Shown one piece after another: positions 36,236 to 48,477 of a stretch of 64,000 bases of DNA. Origin of the DNA: Musa acuminata AAA Group (Eukaryota > Streptophyta > Magnoliopsida > Zingiberales > Musaceae); the NCBI RefSeq assembly GCF_036884655.1, contig NC_088340.1, forward strand, positions 12,761,501 to 12,825,500. Direction: 5' to 3'. Numbering within the stretch: position 1 is the stretch's first letter; each line of letters begins with the position of its first letter. The translations under genes were made by a program, and so were the position numbers. Under the pieces are notes generated by a model, which saw nothing but the letters and a program-made list of their open reading frames with translations, was not told where the DNA came from and made no database searches.

Positions 36236-37180
36236 TTATGTAATTTCAAAATAATTCAAGAGAGTTGAGTTACTTACCTTGTAGTCGAAGCCCGTCAAAG
36301 CCCAATTCGCCGTTTCACCTTTAGAAGTTCTTGATTCATCCTTGGTTGCCTTCCTCTTCTTTGGCCTCTTCCTCCGTTCAAGTTCATTGTTTATTTTAGA
36401 TTTTTGTTTAATAAACTTATTAAGATTTAGTGTTCGAAGTTCAAGTTCATCATTGTCCTCATCACTTGAGTCATCGCTCAAGTGGTATTTATTTGTCCGG
36501 AGTTCCAAATCCTTCCTGTTCTTTGGAAGGTGGTCCAAGTGTTCATTATGTTCATCATGTGCATTGCGCACCATTTCATATGTCATCAATGAGCCGATAA
36601 GTTCTTCAAGTGGAAAAATATTTAAATCTTTTGTTTCTTGTATTGCCATTACTTTTGATTCCCAAGCTTTAGAAAGTGATCGTAAAACTTTACTAACAAG
36701 TTCAAAATTCGAGAAACATTTGCCAAGAGCTTGTAAACCATTGATGACATCCGTAAAACGGGTGTACATGTCAACAATGGTTTCGCTCGGCTTCATTTGA
36801 AAAAGCTCGAAATCATGTATTAAAATGTTAACTTTCGAGTCTTTGACTCTACTAGTTCCCTCGTGTGTGATTTCAAGTGTTCGCCAAATATCAAAAGCCG
36901 TTTCGCACGTTGAAATCCGATTGAACTCATTTTTGTCCAAAGCACAAAATAAGGCATTCATAGCCTTTGCGTTTAAAGAAAACATCTTCTTCTCCAAATC
37001 ATTCCAATGGTTCATTGGAAGAGAAGACATTTCAAATCCATTTTCGACTATGTGCCATAAATTCAAATCCAAAGAAAGTAAGAAAACTCTCATTCGAGTT
37101 TTCCAATAAGTGTAGTCCGTCCCATTGAAAAAGGGAGGACAAATGAGAGAGTGACCCTCTTGAAAGCCGTAAAGAGCCAT
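36236..37180 (-). CDS. Gag of array unit 1
   Basis: A 314-codon open frame starting MALYGFQEGHSLICPPFFNGTDYTYWKTRMRVFL. This is the characteristic start of copia gag proteins of the Sire/Maximus kind, followed by the UBN2-type gag domain (AFDIWRTLEITHEGTSRVKDSKVNILIHDFELF and MYTRFTDVINGL). The C-terminal half is acidic then basic (DDSSDEDNDELELR and RRKRPKKRKATKDE). No zinc knuckle is present, and no protease or pol follows. The final residues VSNSTLLNYFEIT are read across a strong splice-donor-like sequence (AAG|GTAAGTA on the minus strand, boundary at 36278/36277), so the true C-terminus may differ. The frame is intact in both units. Confidence 0.85.
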   Translation of the reverse strand: MALYGFQEGHSLICPPFFNGTDYTYWKTRMRVFLLSLDLNLWHIVENGFEMSSLPMNHWNDLEKKMFSLNAKAMNALFCALDKNEFNRISTCETAFDIWRTLEITHEGTSRVKDSKVNILIHDFELFQMKPSETIVDMYTRFTDVINGLQALGKCFSNFELVSKVLRSLSKAWESKVMAIQETKDLNIFPLEELIGSLMTYEMVRNAHDEHNEHLDHLPKNRKDLELRTNKYHLSDDSSDEDNDELELRTLNLNKFIKQKSKINNELERRKRPKKRKATKDESRTSKGETANWALTGFDYKVSNSTLLNYFEIT

Positions 37181-37230
37181 TTCTATTTGGGTGTTAAACC
37201 AAGGTAGAAAAACGTGGCTCTGATACCAAT
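37181..37230 (-). other. Short leader and primer site of array unit 1
   Basis: The reverse complement of TGGTATCAGAGCC lies at 37216-37228, two bases from LTR 2. Only about 50 bases separate the LTR from gag, so the leader is very short. Confidence 0.85.
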
Positions 37231-38783
37231 TGTTAGGATCGGAGCGGCACTAAGAGGGGGGGGTGAATTAGTGCAGCGGATTAAAACTTCGGTTTTGGAA
37301 AAATCTTTCGTACGATAAAAAATCGAACTTGAAATGCTTAATAACTTAGAAGCATATGGAAGCATAGTGACTAAGTAGTTTGCAGTATGTAAATGGCAAG
37401 AATAAAATGCAAACCAGAGAAGACGGTAGTTTATAGTGGTTCGGTCAATCGTGACCTACATCCACTCCTCCGATTCCTATTCCGTCGAGGCCACCGGCAT
37501 CCACTAATGATCCTCCTTTACTAGGCGAAGATCAACCTCCTTCTTACACCCCTCTTACAACCTCTTACAAGTGGTTCACCCTTTTACAAAGATTTCAATG
37601 AAAAGAAAGGAGGTGAACACTCAAGCTATTGAAAACAAGACTTTTCCTAAAGCTTTTCTCAACTTCTAGCTTCTCAAAAGGTTGTATTCTCTGCTGAGAA
37701 TTGGGGGATATTTATAGACCCCAAGAGGATTCAAATTTGATCTCCAAAATTTGAATTCCCTTGAGTTCCCGAGGCTGGCGGTGCCACCGCCTGTCGACCG
37801 TTGCACTGGCGGTGCCACCGCCCGACTTCTCGGGTGCTGGGCGGTGCCACCGCCTAGTAAAGCGGTGCCACCGCCAGACCCTTACAGCTTACTAGTTTGG
37901 GCTCCAAACTTGGCCCAAACCAGTCCAAACTCGGGCCCAATTGGCCCCTACTTGGGTTATAGGATTAACACCTAATACTAACCCTAAGTAACGTGCTAAC
38001 TACGAATTTAAAGACATTTTCTAAGCTATTACAAAGTCTGCAAGTCAAGACTTCTTTCGACGAGCTTCCGGCGAACTTCCGGCGGTCTTCCGACAAACTC
38101 TCGGAAACCATTCTGCGGACTCCCGATAAGCTCGTAGACTTCACGATTTGATCTCGGCGAGTTCTAATGAGCTTCTTTGGCAAGCTCCGATCTTTCTCGG
38201 TGAGCTCCGTGAACTTCCGACGAACCTTTTGGCGAGCTTCCGAAAAACCCTTCGGCAAGCTCCCTACTCATTCTCGGCTAGTTCCGGCAGCATTCCCGAC
38301 GAACCTTCGGACTTCCGTCGAACTCTCGAACTCCCAACGAATCCTTCGTGCTTGACTCCGGCATTTTGTTTCGCTTTATGTCTTCATCGTTATCGTAGTT
38401 AATCCTGCACACACAAGCCAAAACTCTACTCCGATCTAGACAATTATTACAACGCGAATTGACATTCTGTTGCCCGGCACGTCATTGGTTGGCGCTTCAT
38501 CCGATTCTTCGGTGCATCGTCCTCTCTTGCGGCTTGTTGCCCAATCGGCGGTTGACCTCCGCAACCCCAATATCCTTAGCGCAATTCCACTCTCCTTAGC
38601 CCGACGCCCGATGTCCGAAGCCTTCTGCCATCCAATACCCTGACATGATCTCCTCCGGCACAATGTCAATTCCTCCTGCGTTAACTGTCTAATCCTGATC
38701 GAGTAGACCTGCATCACTCAAAATGCAGTTAAACATAAACATAATTATCAATTAGTTTCATCATCAAAATACGAGATTCAATA
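37231..38783 (-). repeat. Array LTR 2 (1553 bp), shared by both units
   Basis: It serves as 5' LTR of the left unit and 3' LTR of the right unit. It is 52 bp shorter than LTR 1, mainly because one or two ggcggtgccaccgcc units are missing. It ends GATTCAATA rather than GATTCAACA. TATA-like box at 37709-37716. Confidence 0.92.
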
Positions 38784-41235
38784 ATCTCCCCCTTTTTGAT
38801 GATGACAACTAATTGATGACTAACGGAGTTAACTTTAACTCCCCGGAGTTTAACTAAACTCTCCCTATCAATATGCCATTGATAGAACATTTGGATTATC
38901 CCAAATCCAAGTAACATTCATCACTAGTTCTGATAAACATTTAAACCATCATGCAAATATATAAAATATTTAATTTAATGCATGAAGTCATCAATATACT
39001 TCTCCCTCTTTGTCATCAACAAAAAGGAGAAGTTCCGACTCTTATGTGTTTAGAGAAAAAAAGTTTCATACATTGCATGAAAAATATAGTATCAAATTTT
39101 ATCATCATGCAATCTAGCAATTAAAGATGCGTAAGTTTAGCATGTTTGCATTTCTTGATATAACAACTAATTGCTTCTCTTTAGACTACATGCTAGCAAG
39201 TTTCAAGCTAGCAAATTTTTGCTTCCTTTGCAATGTTTGAGCTAGCAATTTTACTTCCGTAACATGTTAGCATGCTTTGTATTTTGAGATAGACAAAAAA
39301 GCACATTTGCTTTTTTGAGATAGCAACACTTTTGAGATAGTGATCTTAGCAAATTTTACATCATGCAAGGTAGCAAATTTTTGTGATGTTCAAAATAGTA
39401 AGTTCTTTCTTCTCTTTAGAGAAGTGCTATTTTTGCTTTCTTTACAAAGTGCAAGCTAGCAAAGTTTTTAAAAAAGTGAGCAAGTTTTGCAACATACAAG
39501 CTAGTAAAAATTTCGAAAGCAAATGCAAGATAGCTTTCTTATGTAGGCCCATGACTCTTGCTTCCTATTGCAATGTGCAAGTTGCAAGTTTTTGAAATAT
39601 CCAAGTTCAACATTGGATACCAACATTGCATAATTAACATAATCTCCTAGTTTTATCATTATGCAATTTTGCTATCATCATAGATATGCAAGGTAGTATG
39701 ATAGTAATTTCTACAACATACAAGCTAGCAAATTTTACAATATTTTTAGAGCATGCAAGCTAGTAGTTTTGAGATGTACAAGAAAGCAACCCTTGCTTCT
39801 TGAAATATACAAGTTTGCTAGATGTTCACGTTAGCATGTTTTGCTTCTTGAGATAGGCAAGATAGTAATATTCAAGAAGACAACTTTTGCTTCTTGAAAT
39901 AAGCAAGTTAGCAATCTTTGCTACTTAAGATAGACAAGCTAGCAATCAAGTTTTGCATCTCCTTGACTTGTGCAAGCTAGCTATCTCCCCCTTTGTCATT
40001 GTCAAAAAGAAGGGAAGAACAATACAATCATGTAATTCATTTCCCTTTACTATAATATTCAAATCATGACAAGAGTAAATAACAAAGATAAAATTGATTG
40101 TCAAAAGACATATATCATTTTTGACAAATTTCTTCAATTGTAAATAGAAAACATGATATGAAACAATCTTGATTCAAAAGGATAACTCAAGTTATAAATT
40201 ATCAAGATATCAAGTAGCGTATCATGGTTTACAAGAACAAGTTTCTTGTTAGTTAATAGCGAAAAGAATCATAGGAGAACAAAATCTCAATTCATGCATA
40301 TAAAATCTTATGATTCACATCATATGCAATACATCACATATATTATCATAATAAAAAGCATAAGTATTGCATGCATCATTCCAAATTATAAATATTTCAA
40401 ATCATAATGGTATTAATTTGTCAAATTGCATCCTACCATGCATGATCATAACTTTTCATTTGTATGCATCAAAATAATCTCAAGAGTATTTCATGCATAA
40501 TTTTATATCACCACATAAGGAATATCAAGAAGAAAATAATTGGGTGATAAACATTTCATGAATATAAGGAATTACATAAAAATTTTATCATGAAGGATTA
40601 GAACATGTGAATACCAAAAGACATGATTTCTTTTTGAAAAACCTACTCATAAATAATCAAAAGAAAATCTTAGGAGATCGATTAATGAAAAATCTTGATT
40701 CATAATAAATCTTAATTTGTAAATATCACGGAATCAAGATCATGATTTTAGATAAAACTCATTCAAATTCAAATCGTCTAAATCATCAAAATCTCAATAT
40801 TTCTTTCAAGAGATTCAAAATGACATAAATAATTTTATTGATCTCTTAGGTATAAATCAATAAGATAGAGAAAAAGAAAATTTTCAATAAAAAATCTTGC
40901 CTCCTTTTGTTTCAACTTATTTATTGATTCCATGCATGCATGTCCTTTTCTTTCAAATCCATGCATCATCGTTTTAAAACAAAAAAAAAAATCAAAGATC
41001 ATCAAAAATTAATAAACTATAAATTACCCAAAACTCATCATCATCATGCATAGTTTCAAAAACTAAATTCATTAGGCATGATATCATATTTTATAAGGCA
41101 TTTTTAATCAAAATCATACAATTTTCATAATTATTTTCAAAATTACTAGAATGATAAGCATGATTTCTAATTTTTTGTTTTCATGTAATTTTTAAGAAAA
41201 TTAATCCTAAACTAAAAATTACCTCATGAAAAGTA
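38784..41235 (-). other. Array unit 2, AT-rich non-coding internal region
   Basis: Nearly base-for-base the same as 33784-36235, with scattered single-base differences and the same coordinates plus 5000. No coding sequence is recognised. Confidence 0.85.
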
Positions 41236-42180
41236 TTATGTAATTTCAAAATAATTCAAGAGAGTTGAGTTACTTACCTTGTAGTCGAAGCCCGTCAAAG
41301 CCCAATTCGCCGTTTCACCTTTAGAAGTTCTTGATTCATCCTTGGTTGCCTTCCTCTTCTTTGGCCTCTTCCTCCGTTCAAGTTCATTGTTTATTTTAGA
41401 TTTTTGTTTAATAAACTTATTAAGATTTAGTGTTCGAAGTTCAAGTTCATCATTGTCCTCATCACTTGAGTCATCGCTCAAGTGGTATTTATTTGTCCGG
41501 AGTTCCAAATCCTTCCTGTTCTTTGGAAGGTGGTCCAAGTGTTCATTATGTTCATCATGTGCATTGCGCACCATTTCATATGTCATCAATGAGCCGATAA
41601 GTTCTTCAAGTGGAAAAATATTTAAATCTTTTGTTTCTTGTATTGCCATTACTTTTGATTCCCAAGCTTTAGAAAGTGATCGTAAAACTTTACTAACAAG
41701 TTCAAAATTCGAGAAACATTTGCTAAGAGCTTGTAAACCATTGACGACATCCGTAAAATGGGTGTACATGTCAACAATGGTTTCGCTCGGCTTCATTTGA
41801 AAAAGCTCGAAATCATGTATTAAAATGTTAACTTTTGAGTCTTTGACTCTACTAGTTCTCTCGTGTGTGATTTCAAGTGTTCGCCAAATATCAAAAGCCG
41901 TTTCGCACGTTGAAATCCGATTGAACTCATTTTTGTCCAAAGCACAAAATAAGGCATTCATAGCCTTTGCGTTTAAAGAAAACATCTTCTTCTTCAAATC
42001 ATTCCAATGGTTCATTGGAAGAGAAGACATTTCAAATCCATTTTCGACTATGTGCCATAAATTCAAATCCAAAGAAAGTAAGAAAACTCTCATTCGAGTT
42101 TTCCAATAAGTGTAGTCCGTCCCATTGAAAAAGGGAGGACAAATGAGAGAGTGACCCTCTTGAAAGCCGTAAAGAGCCAT
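41236..42180 (-). CDS. Gag of array unit 2
   Basis: A 314-codon frame differing from the unit 1 gag at about five residues (LKKKMF for LEKKMF, HERTSR for HEGTSR, THFTDVV for TRFTDVI, ALSKC for ALGKC). It has the same domain layout, no zinc knuckle, and the same donor-like AAG|GTAAGTA before its last 13 residues (41278/41277). The open frame could simply reflect youth of the duplication rather than selection. Confidence 0.85.
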   Translation of the reverse strand: MALYGFQEGHSLICPPFFNGTDYTYWKTRMRVFLLSLDLNLWHIVENGFEMSSLPMNHWNDLKKKMFSLNAKAMNALFCALDKNEFNRISTCETAFDIWRTLEITHERTSRVKDSKVNILIHDFELFQMKPSETIVDMYTHFTDVVNGLQALSKCFSNFELVSKVLRSLSKAWESKVMAIQETKDLNIFPLEELIGSLMTYEMVRNAHDEHNEHLDHLPKNRKDLELRTNKYHLSDDSSDEDNDELELRTLNLNKFIKQKSKINNELERRKRPKKRKATKDESRTSKGETANWALTGFDYKVSNSTLLNYFEIT

Positions 42181-42230
42181 TTCTATTTGGGTGTTAAACC
42201 AAGGTAGAAAAACGTGGCTCTGATACCAAT
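42181..42230 (-). other. Short leader and primer site of array unit 2
   Basis: Reverse complement of TGGTATCAGAGCC at 42216-42228, two bases from LTR 3. Confidence 0.85.
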
Positions 42231-43814
42231 TGTTAGGATCGGAGCGGCACTAAGAGGGGGGGGTGAATTAGTGTAGCGGATTAAAACTTCGGTTTTGGAA
42301 AAATCTTTCGTACGATAAAAAATCAAACTTGAAAAGCTTAATAACTTAGAAGCGTATGGAAGCGTAGTGACTAAGTAGTTTGCAGTATGTAAATGGCAAG
42401 AATAAAATGCAAACCAGAGAAGACGGTAGTTTATAGTGGTTCGGTCAATCGTGACCTACATCCACTCCTCCGATTCCTCTTCCGTCGAGGCCACCAGCAT
42501 CCACTAATGATCCTCCTTTACTAGGCGAAGATCAACCTTCTTCTTACACCCCTCTTACAACCTCTTACAAGTGGTTCACCCTTTTACAAAGATTTCAATG
42601 AAAAGAAAGGAGGTGAACACTCAAGCTATTGAAAACAAGACTTTTCCTAAAGCTTTTCTCAACTTCTAGCTTCTCAAAAGGTTGTATTCTCTGCTGAGAA
42701 TTGGGGGGTATTTATAGACCCCAAGAGGATTCAAATTTGATCTCCAAAATTTGAATTCCCTTGAGTTCCCGAGGCTGGCGGTGCCACCGCCTATCGACCG
42801 TTGCACTGGCGGTGCCACCGCTCGACTTCTCGGGTGCTGGGCGGTGCCATCGCCCAGTAAAGCGGTGCCACCGCCTAGCTCTCGGGTGCTGGGTGGTGCC
42901 ACCGCCAGACCCTTACATCTTACTTGTTTGGGCTCCAAACTTGGCTCAAACCAGTCCAAACTCGGGCCCAATTGGCCCCTACTTGGGTTATAGGATTAAC
43001 ACCTAATCCTAACCCTAAGTAACGTGCTAACTATGAATTTAAAGACATTTTCTAAGCTATTACAAAGTCTGCAAGTCAAGACTTCTTTCGACGAGCTTCC
43101 GGCGAACTTCCGGCGGTCTTCCGACAAACTCTCGGAAACCATTCTGCGGACTCCCGATAAGCTCGTAGACTTCACGATTTGATCTCGGCGAGTTCCAATG
43201 AGCTTCTTTGGCAAGCTCCGATCTTTCTCGGTGAGCTCCGTGAACTTCTGACGAACCTTTTGGCGAGCTTCCGAAAAACCCTTCGGCAAGCTCCCTACTC
43301 ATTCTCGGCTAGTTCCGGCAGCATTCCCGACGAACCTTCGGACTTCCGTCGAACTCTCGAACTCCCAACGAATCCTTCGTGCTTGACTCCGGCATTTTGT
43401 TTCGCTTTATGTCTTCATCGTTATCGTAGTTAATCCTACACACACAAGCCAAAACTCTACTCCGATCTAGACAATTATTACAACGCGAATTGACATTCTG
43501 TTGCCCGGCACGTCATTGGTTGGCGCTTCATCCGATTCTTCGATGCATCGTCCTCTCTTGCGGCTTGTTGCCCAATCGGTGGTTGACCTCCGCAACCCCA
43601 ATATCCTTGGCGCAATTCCACTCTCCTTGGCCTGACGCCCGATGTCCGAAGCCTTCTACCGTCCAATACCCTGACGTGATCTCCTCCGGCACAACGTCAA
43701 TTCCTCCTGCGTTAACTGTCTAATCCTGATCGAGTAGACCTGCATCACTCAAAATGCAGTTAAACATAAACATAATTATCAATTAGTTTCATCATCAAAA
43801 TACGAGATTCAACA
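42231..43814 (-). repeat. Array LTR 3 (1584 bp)
   Basis: TGTTAGGATCGG to GATTCAACA, followed by the right TSD ccacc. As the outermost 5' LTR on the minus strand it would drive the whole array. TATA-like box at 42709-42716. Confidence 0.92.
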
Positions 43815-44082
43815 CCACCTCCTCAGCCCCTGTCATGACCAAGCGCTCTCCCTCCATAAGAGCAAGGGATCAATGACTTTCACGGAAGTCCCACCTCTAC
43901 GGTACCATGATGCTACCATGCCCATGGCCCTATTATCCGTCGCCTCACATCTGCATCCCTTTTTGTCACAATCAGTAAATATGTCTCTGTGGCACTCCTC
44001 CGAGTCCACCTCCATTCTAATTGATGCTTGATTTTGGGTAGCTAAGTCCCTCTGGACTCGTCATCGCTTCCTCACCCCTTTC
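43815..44082 (-). other. LARD-like internal region, second piece
   Basis: 268 bp between the two insertions, with no recognisable coding sequence. It ends ctttc (44078-44082), the left TSD of the next copia element. Confidence 0.75.
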
Positions 44083-45577
44083 TGTTTGGAAATCATGGGG
44101 GGCGACATCATATGCGCAGCGGAAGAACAAGAAAAACAAAATTCCCGATTCCCAAAAAGATGTTCGTCGTCGTGCGAAGATTGGTGCGCAAAATCCGCAA
44201 AACACAAAACTGCGTATAGAGATTGTGTTACCTAGGGAGATCGTATATCCCTGTTTCCTTTGCAGATCCTCAGGAGAGGGTGAAGGAGGTCAAGCGTCCT
44301 CCTCTCTAGCGGTGATCCACACAGCAGGGTTGCGACGACGCTCCTCAAAACTCCAGGCCTACTCTGAGGTGGAGAGGGAGAGGAGAATAGGAAGGGCAAG
44401 CAAAGACTCTAGCCTATGAGGCTGTGAATCCCTCCTATTTATAGAGATCCCGTGTCAAAACCCTAATGGGTCCTTTCCCTAGTGGGTATTGGATCTGCAT
44501 CCAATAAGACAAGGGCTCCGTCGGATATCTCATATCCGAACCTCTACTCATCGCAATGCCTACCATATGTGTGTGACCCTCTAGGCCCAATATCGAGCTG
44601 GCCGTGAGTCATACCTGTCAGAACTCCTTCTAACTAAGTGAATTATTATCTCTGTAATAATTCACTCGACTCATCGACTACGGAAGTACTAGGCCACTAC
44701 GCCGTAGTCCCCAGACGATACAGGGGAATCCAATCCATTGGACCTGTCTGTCCTCAGTTACCATGTACCTATAGTCCCTCATCCATCTAATATCCCAGAG
44801 ACCGTATATCGAGCATGGTGCTGTCAGACCCATACGGTTTCTACTTGAGTCTCGCTATAATCGGATTCTCCCGGAGAACTCTTTCTCTCTCAACCCGAAT
44901 GACCCTGGCCAGGGATTTGTCTGAGCAAGAACACATGGGATATTCCTCTCATGATACCGAGAGTGGATGATCCTCTATCGACACTCAATAGCCCTCGTAA
45001 GGTCGACTACCACTCCCAATGACCAGCTGTACTAGATTTGGGAACAGCCAAACCTATAAGTCTGGTATCAAAGAGTGGAGCACTCATACAGGACATCCTT
45101 GGTGTCTCAAGTCTAAGAACCAGATACACCACTAGGACTACGGAATCGTTGTCTGACAATAAGGCATCATCAACCATCCAGCATTCCGTAAGCGGATCAA
45201 TCAGTGAACTCATTCTCCAATGAGCACCTGTACTGTATCCCTAGTGTCCCTACACGAGCAGCTATGAGACCAGCTGCATCCATCATATGGACGGGTATAC
45301 AGCACACCAGTCTATCCGGTTATCACGATGTCCCTCTCGAGTAACCTATGACCGGGATTATTTAGGATATGTGTTTAAAGGTGAATCGATCTCATTATCG
45401 TGATCTCATCACGATCCGATTCCCATTGCACAAATCCAAGGACATCACAATACATATGCATTTATGCAATAGTTATAAAGTGATATACGCAAAAAATATA
45501 ATAAGCAAAAAGATTCTGTATCAAGTCACACGTGCCATCACTCACGTGATTGGCTTGCTGGGCACTTATGACTAGCA
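44083..45577 (-). repeat. Young copia 3' LTR (1495 bp)
   Basis: TGTTTGGAAATC to ATGACTAGCA on the plus strand. The first bases differ from the partner (TGTTAGGAAATC). No long microsatellite is present, unlike copia A. Confidence 0.94.
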
Positions 45578-45591
45578 ATCTCCCACTTGAC

Positions 45592-46276
45592 CTAAAGCCA
45601 ATCACCTATGTGTCTGATCCCCATCAGACCCCTGTGACGCTCAAAGACAATCTGAGACAACGGCTTTGTCAGTGGATCTGCAATGTTATCTTCGGATGGA
45701 ACTCTTTCCACTGCTACATCTCCTCGGGTTACGATCTCTCTTATAAGTTGGAACCTCCTCAGAACACTTCTGATGAGACCCGGGTTCCTTTATTTGAGTA
45801 ATCACCCCATAGTTATCGCAATATAAGGAAGTCGACTTGTCGCTATCTGTATCGACTCCCAAATCTGTGATGAACTTCTTCACCCAGACTCCCTCCTTTG
45901 TTGCATCCGATACAACAATGTACTCCGCCTTTGTGGTCGAGTCAACAGTGGTATCTTGCTTGGAACTCTTCCAGCACACTGCTCCTCCATTCAAGGTGTA
46001 CACATACCTTGAATTCGACTTGCTATCATCGACATCAGACTGAAAACTTGAGTCAGTGAAGCCTTCAACCTTAAGGCTATTACCTCCATATACTAGCAAA
46101 AGATCCTTAGTCCTTCTCAAGTACATAAGGATACACTTTACTGCTTTCCAGTGCTCCAAGCCTGGATCCGCCTGATACCTGCTCGTGACACTCAGAGCAT
46201 ACGCTATATCAGGCCTAGTACATAGCATGGCATATACGATAGACCCTATTGCTGAGGCATAAGGTATCATATTCAT
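45592..46276 (-). pseudogene. Young copia RNase H
   Basis: Read in a different frame from the RT part because of a loss of about 70 bases near 46290 (KRFDMENY joined to the region before MNMIPYASAIGS). It shows [60 protein letters not shown] and LYCDNYG. A loss of about 8 bases near 45765 (SHQKC in place of SHQKSKHV) shifts the frame again. The end [18 protein letters not shown] is then in the third frame, with its stop at 45592-45594. Confidence 0.9.
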
Positions 46277-48477
46277 GTTTGCCCTTTCTTCTGGTAGTTT
46301 TCCATGTCAAACCTTTTGACAATGGTTTCTATGTACCTGGACTGGGACAAGCCAAGCATCCTCTTGGATCTATCTCTATAGATTCTAATCCCCAAGATAT
46401 AAGATGCTTCTCCTAAGTCCTTCATGGAGAAGTGTCTAGATAACCAAGCCTTTATTGTGGATAGCATTCCTATGTCATCCACATATAACACCAAAAAGCT
46501 AATAGCGCTCCCACTTACCTTTCTGTATACACAAGGCTCATCTTCGTTCTTAACGAAGTCATAAGATCTGATTGCCTCATCAAATCTTATGTTCCAACTT
46601 CGGGAAGCTTGCTTTAGTCCATAAATGGATCTAAGCAACCTACACACCTTATCTGGGCAGTTCTTGGACACGAATCCCTCAGGTTGCATCATATACACCT
46701 CCTCCTCCAGGTTCCCGTTGAGGAATGCGGTTTTCACATCCATCTGCCAGATCTCATAATCATAGTGTGCTGCAATAGCCAATAGAATTCTGATGGATTT
46801 TAGCATTGCTACGGGTGAGAAGGTTTCGTCGTAGTCAACACCTTGCCTTTGACGATACCCCTTAGCCACTAGCCTTGCTTTATAGGTCTCTACCTTTCCA
46901 TCTACTCCGATCTTTTTCTTAAAGATCCACTTGCAACCGATGGGTACAATACCTTCGGGTGCATCAACTAGGTTCCAAACCTTATTGGAGTACATAGAAT
47001 CCATCTCAGAATTCATGGCTTCTTTCCACTTCCCGGAGTCTATACTCATAATAGCCTCCTCGTAGGTCTGAGGATCAATATCCTCAGCATCCTCTCCTCT
47101 AATATGTCCCACATATCTCTCAGGAGGATGAGATACTCTATCAGACCTGTGTAAAGTTGAAACTTGTGTATTAGGTACCTGAATAGACTCGGGCTGTAGA
47201 GTGGTGCTTGAGCTTGGTTCTCTAACTTCGCTCAACTCTATCATTCTCCCACTGTCTCCGTCAAGAATGTGTTCCTTCTCAAAGAATACTGCTCTCTTAG
47301 CTACAAAGACCTTTTGGTCCTCGAGATGATAGAAGTAATACCCACAAGTTTCCTTGGGGTATCCCACAAATTTACATCGCCCTGTCCTTGATTCTAACTT
47401 ATCGGGGTTGTGTCTTTTAACATGGGCAGAGCAGCCCCAAATCTTAACTACTTTAAGATCAGGCTTCTTCCCTTTCCATATCTCATATGGTGTAGACACC
47501 ACCGACTTAGTTGGAACTCTGTTCAGAAGGTAAGCTGCGGTTTCTAGGGCATATCCCCAGAATGAGATGGGTAGGTCAGCGAAACTCATCATGGACCGTA
47601 CCATATCTAATAATGTACGATTTCTCCTTTCAGAGACACCATTGAGCTGAGGTGTATAAGGAGGTGTCCATTGGGATAATATCCCATGGTCCTTGAGGAA
47701 GTGAGTAAACTCTGTACTTAAGTACTCACCTCCTCGATCTGATCGAAGAGTTTTGATACTCTTTCCAGTCTGGTTCTCCACCTCATTCTTATACTCTCTG
47801 AATTTCTCAAAGGCCTCGGACTTGTACTTCATTAAGTACACATATCCATACCTTGAGAAATCATCAGTAAATGTAATGAAGTATGAGTAACCTCCAATGG
47901 CATGAGTTGACATGGGTCCACATACATCACTATGTATGAGTTCCAACAACTCAGTGGCTCTCTCTCCAGTTCCACTAAATGGAGAGTTGGTCAGTTTTCC
48001 ACGAATGCAAGGCTCACAAGTTGCATATGACACATAGTCGAATGGATCTAGATATCCATCATTTAGCAACTTTTGAATCCTTCTTTCATGGATGTGACCT
48101 AGCCTACAATGCCACAAGTATGCACTGTTCAACTCATCTCGTTTCCTTTTGGACACATTTATATTCATGATATGTGGAGTGGTGTCTAACATAAATAAAC
48201 CATTATGCAATGTTCCTTTCGTGATGATCTTATCATCTAATAATATCGAACAACCATTGTTCTCAAAAACAAATTTATATCCACTAACTGTTAAACATGA
48301 AATGGAGATAATGTTTTTGATAATAGAAGGAACAAAATAACATGCATCTAATGCAATAAAAGCTCCACTAGGCAGATGTAGGGCGACCTCGCCAACAGCT
48401 AAAACAACAACTTTTGCTCCATTACCCATCTTGAGGTCCATCTCGCCTCTCTCAAGTCTCCTAGGCCTTGCCAGAAC
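46277..48477 (-). pseudogene. Young copia protease end, integrase and reverse transcriptase
   Basis: Open from the stop at 48478 to about 46273 in the same frame as gag. Integrase has HHCC (WHCRLGHIHERR and CEPCIRGK) and the DDE core (HSDVCGPM, TDDFSRYGY, LRSDRGGEYLS and the Glu of NGVSERRNR). RT has GCKWIFKKKIGVDGKVETYKARLVAKGYRQR, QMDVKTAFLNGN, YGLKQASRSWN and FLVLYVDDI. Directly after the catalytic YVDDI, 21 bases encoding the LIIGNVV stretch of copia A are missing. The enzyme is therefore probably inactive although its active-site Asp pair remains. Confidence 0.92.

Larger units (their letters stand above)
32179..43814 (-). mobile_element. LTR-internal-LTR-internal-LTR array of a gag-only copia-like element
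   Basis: Three LTRs (32179-33783, 37231-38783, 42231-43814) separate two nearly identical internal regions, and a single TSD pair (ccacc, 32174-32178 and 43815-43819) flanks the whole. Both junctions upstream of gag have a primer site in reverse (37216-37228 and 42216-42228). The internal regions are offset by exactly 5000 bp and each encodes only gag. Such an array is expected from unequal recombination between LTRs of one inserted element. Confidence 0.93.

Noticed and set aside
36342..36800. A 152-codon plus-strand frame (and its copy at 41342)
   Set aside because: Antisense shadow of the gag frame on the minus strand.
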